NCBI GenBank assembly: GCA_033763935.1
Contig: JANRJO010000026.1
Coordinates: 53,788-117,787, forward strand
Direction: 5' to 3'
DNA from: DALYJJ01 sp033763935
GTDB taxonomy: Bacteria; Acidobacteriota; Terriglobia; Bryobacterales; Bryobacteraceae
Length of the DNA: 64,000 bases
Positions 19,407 to 26,369 of this stretch are shown piece by piece. The notes under the pieces were generated by a model. That model saw only the letters and a program-made list of their open reading frames with translations. It was not told the origin of the DNA and did not search any database. The stretch's first letter is position 1; the number at the start of each line of letters is the position of its first letter. The position numbers and the translations under genes were made by a program.

Positions 19407-21482
19407 CTACGCGGCTGCGGCCTGCAGTGCGCCGGAACATAGCTTGTCGACGTCGAGGATCAGAGCTACCTGCCCATCCCCCAGAATCGTGGCTCCGCTC
19501 AGCTCCTCGACATGCTGGTAGAGCGCCCCGAGTTTCTTGATCACCGTGTGGTGGTCTCCCAAGACGTGATCGACGACGATGCCGAACTTGGATTCGGCCG
19601 TTTCGGTGACAATCACCTGCTCGATGGGAGGCGGCGTTCCCGGGATGTCGAACCAATCACGCAAGGAAACATAGGGAACAGGTTCTCCCCGCACGATGAC
19701 GACCGACTCGCCGAGCCGGTGCTCCCGGCTTGACCGCCGAATCTCCACGCATTCCAGAACATTCGCCAGCGGCAGCACGTAGAACTGGTCCCCGGCGGTG
19801 ATGAGGAGGCCGTCGATGATCGCCAGCGTCAGAGGAATCTTCAGGGTGACGGTCGTCCCCTGCCCCGGCCTGCTCGACAGCGACAGCGATCCTCGCAACG
19901 CCTCGATGCTCCGCTTCACCACGTCCATCCCTACACCCCGGCCGGAAACGCCCGATACGGCTTTCGCGGTGGAAAAGCCCGGCTCGAAGATGAGCTGAAA
20001 CAGCTCCTGCTCGGAGCACTCCGCCGACGGTTCGAGCAATCCGCGCGCAACCGCCCTCTCCCGGATGGCCGCGGTGTTCAACCCTGCGCCGTCGTCCTCC
20101 ACCTTTACCACCACGAAGGCCCCCGAATGCGCCGCTGACAGCCGTATGGAGCCGCAGGCGGGTTTCCCGGCGGCGGCACGCGCCTCCGGCCCCTCGATCC
20201 CGTGGTCCATGGCGTTCCGCACCAGGTGCACCAGTGGGTCATTGAGCTGCTCGATCACGCTCTTGTCGAGTTCCGTCTCCCCGCCCTCGAGCGCCAGATT
20301 CACCTGCTTGCCGAGGTCATTCGAGAGATCCCGCACCAGTCGCTTGAAGCGGTTAAACGTCTCCGCGATCGGCACCATCCGAACGCTCATCGTCCCCTCG
20401 CGCAGTTGTGCAGTGAGCCGCTCGATCTCTTCGGCGATAAAGATGGCTTCAGAATCCCCCGAGAGCGTCGCGTGCCGGCTCAACCGTGCCTGCACTGTGA
20501 CCAGCTCACCGACCACGTCGACCAGCCCGTCCAGCTTCGCCGCGGGAACCCGCAGCGTGGCGGTGGCTTCCGTCTGCCGGCGCCGGTTGCCCGCCGCCCG
20601 CATGTGCTCTTGCTCGAGCAGCGCGGCATCCACTTGCTCCGGCGCCACGATGCCCTCGCTCACCAGGCTTGCTCCAAGCAACGGGCGACTGCTCAGGACG
20701 GCTTCGAGTTCCTCCTCGTCAAGCGCTCCGCGCTCCACCAGAATCTCACCGAGCCTCTTGTGCCCTGCAGCGCCTTCGATCCTCTCAATCGAAAGGGTCA
20801 CCCGATCCTCGACGAAAAGAAACACGTCGCGAACGGCATTCTCGCCGGCCCTGGTTGTCAGCACGAAGTCCCACGAGGCGTAGCAGACCTCGGGGTCGAA
20901 CGCGTCAAGGCACGGAACGGAATCGACATGGACCAGCGAACTCAACTCGCCAAGAGAGGCAAGCTCGCGGGCGAGCAGGATCGGGTTGGTTCCGTCCGCT
21001 AACAGATCGGGCGGCGGTTGAAAGCGGATGCGAAACGTCTGCTCCTCCCCGCTCTCCGCCGGCAGTTCCGGGTTCAGGATACCTTTGGCCGCGGCGGCGC
21101 CTCCCCCCCGTGTGCCCACCACCTGCCGCAGCCGCTCCAGAAGGGGGGCGCCCGCGGCAGCCAGGGCCGCATCGTCCGACTCGGCGCCCAGCAGCCTCTT
21201 GATGTGATCCCGCGCCGCCAGCGTAAGGTTCACCAGTTCCGGCGAGGCCTCGAGCGCCCCCTCCCGAACCAGGTCGAAGGCGGTCTCCACCTCGTGTGTG
21301 AACTCGGCGATGAGTGTGAAGCCAAACATCGCTCCGGAGCCCTTGATAGTGTGCAACGCCCGGAACACGCGTGCGATCAGGTCCGCGCGCTCCGGCGACT
21401 GCTCCAGTTCGAGCAGCGCGATCTCCAGTTCCGCGAGCAGTTCGCCCGCCTCCTCGCGGTACGCTTCGCGTTGCCAGTCCAT
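19407..21482 (-). CDS. cheA: Chemotaxis histidine kinase CheA
   Basis: The 691-residue protein starts with a phosphotransfer domain (1-110; H44 in RALHTIKGSGAMF). A ferredoxin-like region follows (about 148-235), then a segment with two GspE/MshE N-terminal-like motifs (about 241-297, LGEILVERG and LGASLVSEG). The dimerisation domain starts near 310. The HATPase domain has HLVRNAMDHGIE, DDGAGL and GRGVGMDVVK. A C-terminal CheW-like domain completes the protein. It relays receptor signals to the CheY encoded just upstream. The start overlaps the cheY stop (TGATG). The MshEN-like insert is not part of the classic CheA layout. Confidence 0.93.
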   Translation of the reverse strand: MDWQREAYREEAGELLAELEIALLELEQSPERADLIARVFRALHTIKGSGAMFGFTLIAEFTHEVETAFDLVREGALEASPELVNLTLAARDHIKRLLGAESDDAALAAAGAPLLERLRQVVGTRGGGAAAAKGILNPELPAESGEEQTFRIRFQPPPDLLADGTNPILLARELASLGELSSLVHVDSVPCLDAFDPEVCYASWDFVLTTRAGENAVRDVFLFVEDRVTLSIERIEGAAGHKRLGEILVERGALDEEELEAVLSSRPLLGASLVSEGIVAPEQVDAALLEQEHMRAAGNRRRQTEATATLRVPAAKLDGLVDVVGELVTVQARLSRHATLSGDSEAIFIAEEIERLTAQLREGTMSVRMVPIAETFNRFKRLVRDLSNDLGKQVNLALEGGETELDKSVIEQLNDPLVHLVRNAMDHGIEGPEARAAAGKPACGSIRLSAAHSGAFVVVKVEDDGAGLNTAAIRERAVARGLLEPSAECSEQELFQLIFEPGFSTAKAVSGVSGRGVGMDVVKRSIEALRGSLSLSSRPGQGTTVTLKIPLTLAIIDGLLITAGDQFYVLPLANVLECVEIRRSSREHRLGESVVIVRGEPVPYVSLRDWFDIPGTPPPIEQVIVTETAESKFGIVVDHVLGDHHTVIKKLGALYQHVEELSGATILGDGQVALILDVDKLCSGALQAAAA

Positions 21483-21844
21483 CAGCCCGCTACCTTTCGC
21501 ACGACAGCCAGCAACTGCTCCGGCTTGAACGGCTTGACGATCCAGCCGGTGGCCCCAGCCTGACGGCCCGCCTGTTTCTTGTCTTCCTGAGATTCCGTAG
21601 TCAAGAGGACGATGGGGATCGTCTTGTACTGCGCCGAGGCGCGGATCTTGCGCACTAGGCCGATGCCGTCCAGCCGAGGCATGTTCAGGTCGGTCAGCAC
21701 CAGATGGATGGTGCCCGTCAGCCGACGGAGAGCGTCCTCCCCGTCGGTCGCTTCCACGACGTCATAGCCCGCGTTGCGCAGCGTAAAGGCAACCATCTGC
21801 CTGACGCTTGCAGAGTCATCCACCGTCAGGATGGTCTTCGCCAT
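21482..21844 (-). CDS. CheY-like single-domain response regulator
   Basis: This 120-residue receiver has the acidic pair at D9/D10 (TVDDSASVRQMV), phosphoacceptor D52 (LTDLNMPRLDG), T82/T83 and K104 (IVKPFKP). It has no output domain, so it acts by protein binding, as CheY does. The start MAKTILTVDD is chosen because it is the family N-terminus; upstream in-frame sequence belongs to the STAS gene, which overlaps it by 29 bases. It is immediately followed by cheA, its expected phosphodonor. Confidence 0.9.
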   Translation of the reverse strand: MAKTILTVDDSASVRQMVAFTLRNAGYDVVEATDGEDALRRLTGTIHLVLTDLNMPRLDGIGLVRKIRASAQYKTIPIVLLTTESQEDKKQAGRQAGATGWIVKPFKPEQLLAVVRKVAG

Positions 21845-22169
21845 GCGACCGCCTCCACAAACACTCATCGTCCACGTGGTAGGGACACATCGTGTTATTC
21901 CCGCCGAAACCTCCAATTCGCGCGACTTCCGCCGCCGCCGCTGAGAGTTGCCCCAGTTGTACCGTCAAGCCCTCTTGCAGGAACGTGCGGTGCGCCGAGC
22001 AGAGGAGTTGCAGCAGCGGCAGTCCCGGCTCGTTCACCTCCGGCAGACAGACGCGGGCGCCGCGCCCCGCCCGTAACGCACCAAGCAAGTGCTCTCTCAA
22101 CTCCGCGCACAGTTCGGAAGTCGACTCTCCCCCGATGGTGATCTCCAGTGGCCCGTCTGTGTCGTTCAT
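21816..22169 (-). CDS. STAS-domain protein in the chemosensory operon
   Basis: The 117-residue protein has an STAS-like pattern (about residues 8-92): ITIGGESTSELCAELREHLL, a central beta strand, PGLPLLQLLCSAHRTFLQ and a final helix. STAS proteins act as anti-sigma-factor antagonists or as scaffold and ligand-binding modules. The usual phospho-serine region (D-S/T-x-G) reads EPGLP, so classic serine phosphorylation is unlikely. The last 25 residues overlap the cheY start and look unstructured. Its place between the receptor-like gene and cheY suggests a role in assembling or tuning the array. Function inferred only from fold and position. Confidence 0.65.
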   Translation of the reverse strand: MNDTDGPLEITIGGESTSELCAELREHLLGALRAGRGARVCLPEVNEPGLPLLQLLCSAHRTFLQEGLTVQLGQLSAAAAEVARIGGFGGNNTMCPYHVDDECLWRRSHGEDHPDGG

Positions 22170-22175
22170 AATCTC

Positions 22176-23921
22176 CTAAAACAGTTCCACGTTGTCGCCT
22201 GCGTCGGCAGCGGCAGCCGCAGCGGCGGCCGGGTCCCCGGCGACGGCAGAGTGCACATGCCGCTCCGCCTGCATGGTGTAGCGGTCGGCGCCCGCAAGCA
22301 GCGCATGTGACGAACCGTCGCGCTCAAACGCGGCGCACGCCGCCGCCAGCGCCGCCAGCCGTGACGAACAGCACTCCCTTGTCTCCTCCGCCCAGTGGTG
22401 CGCCTGAATGCTGCCGCAGAGCGATTGGACCTGACTCACGAGCTGAGCCGCGCTCGAAGCCACTCCGCTCAGCACGGACTGGTTCTGCGCGGCCGTCTCG
22501 TCAATCCGCCGCGCCAGCTCACCAGCGTGCTCCGAGAGCCGCCGAAACATCTCCTCCCGTGCCCGGCCGGCCTCGCTCGAGGCTGCCTCGGCCAACCCAC
22601 CTGACGCCGACTGCACGCCCGCCAGAGACTGCGAAACCCGATCCGCATGCTCCGCCGCGTCGCGCGCCACACCTCGTATGCCCGAGGCCACTGCCTCGAG
22701 GACCGCGCCGCGCGCGCCAAGATGCGCTGCCTCCGTCTCCGCGTTGAGAGAGAGACGCAGCAGAGAAGCGCCGATCCGCTCGATCTCTGTAATCGACGAG
22801 GCCATTGTCGCGCTCGATGACGCCACGAGAGCGGCGGCATCCGAAATCGCCTGCCGCGAGCGCGCCCACCCCGCCAGCGCGTTCTGCGCTTCACTGAATA
22901 CCGATGCCAGGCTGTCCGGCGTCCTGCTCGGCGCCCCTGATGACCCACCCGGCGCCAGTACTCCCGCGCCGTCGGCGATTTCCGCTGCCGCGTGCGCGAT
23001 CTGACCGAGTCCGGAGAGGATCGACTGCACTGCGCCCGTCAGCGCCAGGTACGCTTCCTCGATCTGCGCGCGCTGCAGCTCGGCGATGCGTGAAGCGGCC
23101 GCCAGCACGCTGCGCGGGCGGACTTCGAGCTCCTCCGCCAGCAGAATGAGAGCGGAAGCGGCATGCTCGGTCCGCTGCCGGACGCTGTCATGCATCTGCA
23201 GTTCCGTCACCAGCCCGGCAATGTCGTTCGATATGGCCCGGTAGCTCCTCTCTCCGCGGCCTGCCAGATCGGCCAGCGCGCGCCGCTCGTCGCTCAACCG
23301 GGCGGCTCCCTCGCGGCAGTGCCGGGTCAACTCCGGCAGGCTCGCCGCCTGCTCCGACTCGAGCCGCTCCGCGCGCGCTAGCGCCGCGGCCGCTACCGCC
23401 TCCACGGTTCGCGAGGCTTCCACGAGCCCGGCAGCCTTGTCGTCGATGGCGTCGGCCAGGCGAACCACCTCCGCCGCCAGCGTCTCGAACCCCGCTCCCT
23501 GCTCCCCCAACCGGACGCTTTCAATCCGCGTCGTAACCCCCATCACCCGCAGCATGCGCACGCTGCCGCTCAAAGCTTCCAGCGCCGGGCGTGCCGCCGT
23601 CGCTTCCGCCATCAGCCGCCGCAGGTGATGGGCGCACCCGGACGATGGCTCCCCGCCTGCCTCCGTCTCACCGCAGAACTGTTCCAGTTCCCCGGCCAGG
23701 ATGTCGTCGCGCACTTCGTCCAGGGCACGCCGCACGCGCTCGAGATCGCCTCGTTCCTCGCTGACTCCCCCGAGAATACGGTCGAACTGCGCGCCCACCG
23801 CCAGAAAGTCCTTCTCCGTTGCGCCGTTGAGTGTCTTGATCTCCGCGGCCGCCAGCCGCAACGCCGCCGCGTGGCGCGCCGCGGGAAACAACCGGGTGCG
23901 GAACCACATCAGGCCGCTCAC
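22176..23921 (-). CDS. Soluble chemoreceptor-like coiled-coil protein
   Basis: The protein of about 580 residues has no membrane segments and is nearly all helical. Two stretches resemble degenerate chemoreceptor signalling hairpins: RIESVRLGEQGAGFETLAAE and, later, LNAETEAAHLGARGAVLEAV. The canonical receptor tip has AAIEAARAGEHG; here the residues differ, so classic CheA/CheW contact may be altered. Polyalanine lies near the C-terminus. The GTG at 23921 overlaps the cheB stop (GTGA); ATG at 23909 is an alternative. Position between cheB and the STAS gene indicates a cytoplasmic signalling component. Confidence 0.7.
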   Translation of the reverse strand: MSGLMWFRTRLFPAARHAAALRLAAAEIKTLNGATEKDFLAVGAQFDRILGGVSEERGDLERVRRALDEVRDDILAGELEQFCGETEAGGEPSSGCAHHLRRLMAEATAARPALEALSGSVRMLRVMGVTTRIESVRLGEQGAGFETLAAEVVRLADAIDDKAAGLVEASRTVEAVAAAALARAERLESEQAASLPELTRHCREGAARLSDERRALADLAGRGERSYRAISNDIAGLVTELQMHDSVRQRTEHAASALILLAEELEVRPRSVLAAASRIAELQRAQIEEAYLALTGAVQSILSGLGQIAHAAAEIADGAGVLAPGGSSGAPSRTPDSLASVFSEAQNALAGWARSRQAISDAAALVASSSATMASSITEIERIGASLLRLSLNAETEAAHLGARGAVLEAVASGIRGVARDAAEHADRVSQSLAGVQSASGGLAEAASSEAGRAREEMFRRLSEHAGELARRIDETAAQNQSVLSGVASSAAQLVSQVQSLCGSIQAHHWAEETRECCSSRLAALAAACAAFERDGSSHALLAGADRYTMQAERHVHSAVAGDPAAAAAAAADAGDNVELF

Positions 23922-24982
23922 GAGCACGCCCCTAGAATCGCCCCAGGGATCGCTCCCAGCGGCAGCACCCGCCCCGCCGCGCCAAGCTTGATCGCTTCGT
24001 TCGGCATCCCGAATACCACCGATGTGGCCTCGTCCTGCGCCATGGTGACCGCGCGCGCCTGTCGCAATTCCAGCAGCCCCCGGGCCCCGTCGTTGCCCAT
24101 GCCCGTGAGCAGCACGCCCACCGCGTTCCCCCCGGCATAACGGGCTGCGGACCGAAACAGAACGTCGACCGAAGGGCGGTGACGGCACACCGGCGGTCCG
24201 TCCCGGACCTCCACGTAGTACCGCGCCCCGCTTCTCTTCAGCAGCAGGTGCCGGTTGCCGGGCGCGATCAGGGCCCGCCCCCGTAGTACCGTGTCGTTCG
24301 ACTCCGCTTCCTTCACGGAGATCGTGCACAGAGCGTCGAGCCGGCGCGCGAAGGCGCTCGTAAACTTCTCCGGCATATGCTGCACGATGACGATCCCGGG
24401 GGCGTCCCCGGGCAGCGGTTCGAGCACCGCGCGTAGCGCCTCAGTGCCCCCCGTGGAAGCCCCGATAACAACCACCCGGTCAGTGGTTTCCACCATTGCC
24501 CGCGCACCCGGCTTCGCCAGTACGGCATCGGCGGATAGCGCAGGTTCGGCCTTCAGCCGGCGGTTGAGACGGGCTCCCGCCGCCGCCTTCACCGCCCGCG
24601 TGAGCATCTCGCGCGACTCTTCGATGAAAGCTCGCGTCCCCAGACTCGGCTTAGTGACAATCTCCACAGCCCCCGCCTCCAGTGCCTGGAGCGTGGTCTC
24701 CGTGCCCTTCTCCGTAAGGCTCGAACAGACCACGACCGGAATGGGATGCTGCGCCATGATCTTGCGCAGGAACGTAATGCCGTCCATGCGAGGCATCTCC
24801 ACATCCAGCAGGATCACGTCGGGAACCTCTTCCCGCAAACGCGCTGCCGCAATGTAGGGGTCTGCGGCAGCGCCCATGACCTCGATCCCGTCGTCGGCGG
24901 ACAGCACTTCCGCCAGCGCGCGCCTGACCACCGCGGAGTCGTCGACGATAAGGACGCGGACGGGCCGTTCCCCGACGCTCAT
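23918..24982 (-). CDS. cheB: Chemotaxis methylesterase/response regulator CheB
   Basis: The 354-residue protein has an N-terminal receiver domain (VLIVDDSAVVRRAL; phosphoacceptor D60 in LLDVEMPRMDG; KP motif in EIVTKPSLG). The C-terminal methylesterase domain has the nucleophile region VIGASTGGTEALR, QHMPEKFTSAFARRL and LLTGMGNDGARGL, which complete the Ser-His-Asp triad. It removes methyl groups from, or deamidates, chemoreceptors after phosphorylation by CheA. The start overlaps the cheR stop (ATGA). Confidence 0.95.
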   Translation of the reverse strand: MSVGERPVRVLIVDDSAVVRRALAEVLSADDGIEVMGAAADPYIAAARLREEVPDVILLDVEMPRMDGITFLRKIMAQHPIPVVVCSSLTEKGTETTLQALEAGAVEIVTKPSLGTRAFIEESREMLTRAVKAAAGARLNRRLKAEPALSADAVLAKPGARAMVETTDRVVVIGASTGGTEALRAVLEPLPGDAPGIVIVQHMPEKFTSAFARRLDALCTISVKEAESNDTVLRGRALIAPGNRHLLLKRSGARYYVEVRDGPPVCRHRPSVDVLFRSAARYAGGNAVGVLLTGMGNDGARGLLELRQARAVTMAQDEATSVVFGMPNEAIKLGAAGRVLPLGAIPGAILGACS

Positions 24983-25815
24983 GCGCACCTCTCGTACACG
25001 GTCGGAGCCACCTGCGTCACCGGAAGGTCCAGCCCTAGGAGCGATTCCGAGTGCCCCATCAGCAGAAAGCCGCCCCGTTCGAGCGTTCCCACGATGTGTT
25101 GCAGCACGGTAAACTGCGTTGCTCGCTCGAAGTAGATGAGCACGTTGCGGCAAAGGACAATGTCCTTCGGATGGTCGAATTGATAGTCGTCGGCAAGCAG
25201 GTTCAGCCGGCGGAAGCGGACTCTTTGCCGCAGGTGAGGCGCTACCCGGAAAAGCCCCTCCTTGGGAGGACGTCCCCGTAGAAGATATTTCCGCCGCAAC
25301 TCCTCCGGAATCGCTGCGACTGTCCCCTCGTCGTACACTGCGCGCCGTGCCAGTTCGAGGACCCGATAGCAAATGTCGGTCGCCTCGATCTCGAAGGGAG
25401 GGTTGGCCAGTTCCGCCAGGACCATGGCCAGCGTGTATGGCTCTTCGCCGGTGGAACTGGCCGCGCTCCACACGCGCAACGACCGACGGCCGCCGAGGTT
25501 GAAGCGTTCCGTGAGCAGCGGCACCAGCCGCCGTGTCAGAAGTTCGAAATGGGCCGGCTCCCGGAAGAAGTCCGTCTTATTCACGGTGACGGCGTCGATC
25601 AGCGGTTCCAGTTCCTCCTCACGCCCGCGCGGGCCAAAGATGAGGTCACAGTAGTCCGAGAAACTTCCCAGGTTCAGGGCGGCCATCCGCCGGCGGATGC
25701 GAGTCTCGAGCATGAACCGCTTGGCCAGCGGTACCGAGATTCCGCATTCGCCGGCGATCAGCCGCTGGAAACGAAAGAAGTCTCTCTGCGACAGACTGTG
25801 GGAAAGGGCGCTCAT
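24979..25815 (-). CDS. cheR: Chemoreceptor glutamate methyltransferase CheR
   Basis: The 278-residue protein has the N-terminal helical domain and the SAM-binding domain of CheR: VTVNKTDFFREPAHFE, LRVWSAASSTGEEPYTLAM (SAM motif I), IEATDICYRVLELA and DIVLCRNVLIYF. It methylates glutamates on chemoreceptors using S-adenosylmethionine. It overlaps both neighbours (cheW and cheB) by four bases. The full-length receptor upstream ends in a pentapeptide suited to CheR tethering. Confidence 0.95.
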   Translation of the reverse strand: MSALSHSLSQRDFFRFQRLIAGECGISVPLAKRFMLETRIRRRMAALNLGSFSDYCDLIFGPRGREEELEPLIDAVTVNKTDFFREPAHFELLTRRLVPLLTERFNLGGRRSLRVWSAASSTGEEPYTLAMVLAELANPPFEIEATDICYRVLELARRAVYDEGTVAAIPEELRRKYLLRGRPPKEGLFRVAPHLRQRVRFRRLNLLADDYQFDHPKDIVLCRNVLIYFERATQFTVLQHIVGTLERGGFLLMGHSESLLGLDLPVTQVAPTVYERCA

Positions 25816-26312
25816 TCGTTGGTTTCGGTGGCTGTTGCAGCCTTGAGGCTTCGCAGCTGTTCTTCGGAGAAAACCTGGTCGAAATCGAGGATCATGACAA
25901 ACTGCGAATCGCGCTGACCCATCCCTTTGATGAAATCCGTGCGAATCGACAGCCCCATGTGCGGCGGAGGCTGGATCTGGCCGGGCTCGAGGTCAACCAC
26001 TTCCTCCACCCGGTCGGCAAGCGCCCCGATGATCGTAGACTCGCCCTCGAGCGAGACTTCAACCACCACGATGCAGGTGCTGACAGTCTTTTCCGTCGCG
26101 CTCAAGCCGAACGCGAGGCGGAGGTCCACAACCGGCACCACGCTCCCGCGTAAGTTGATGACTCCGCGCAGGAACGGGGGTGTGCGGGGGATGCGCGTGA
26201 TAGCCGTATAGTCGAGGACTTCCCGCACCGAAGCGACGTCGAGGGCAAACACCTCTTCGTCAAGCTGAAACGTGAGGTACTGGCGAACTTCAGTAATGGT
26301 GGCGACGCTCAT
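25812..26312 (-). CDS. cheW: Chemotaxis coupling protein CheW
   Basis: The 166-residue protein is a single CheW domain: QYLTFQLDEEVFALDVASVREVL, RIPRTPPFLRGVINLRGSV and VVDLRLAFGL are typical. It links chemoreceptors to CheA. AGGAGACACGACAATG provides a strong ribosome-binding site. A stable hairpin separates it from the upstream receptor gene. The C-terminus is slightly longer than in minimal CheW. Confidence 0.93.
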   Translation of the reverse strand: MSVATITEVRQYLTFQLDEEVFALDVASVREVLDYTAITRIPRTPPFLRGVINLRGSVVPVVDLRLAFGLSATEKTVSTCIVVVEVSLEGESTIIGALADRVEEVVDLEPGQIQPPPHMGLSIRTDFIKGMGQRDSQFVMILDFDQVFSEEQLRSLKAATATETNE

Positions 26313-26336
26313 TGTCGTGTCTCCTGGAGTGGATGA

Positions 26337-26358
26337 CCCGGACGGCGAGCCGTCCGGG
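26337..26358 (-). terminator. Perfect hairpin between the receptor gene and cheW
   Basis: CCCGGACGGC and GCCGTCCGGG form a perfect 10-base inverted repeat separated by two bases, just after the receptor stop. No T-tract follows, so it may be a leaky terminator or an mRNA-stabilising hairpin that lowers cheW expression relative to the receptor. Confidence 0.5.
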
Positions 26359-26369
26359 CCGCGCCTCGT

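Noticed and set aside
21845..21916. N-terminal extension of the CheY-like protein
   Set aside because: The extra 24 codons overlap the STAS gene and do not match the receiver fold; MAKTILTVDD is the family start.
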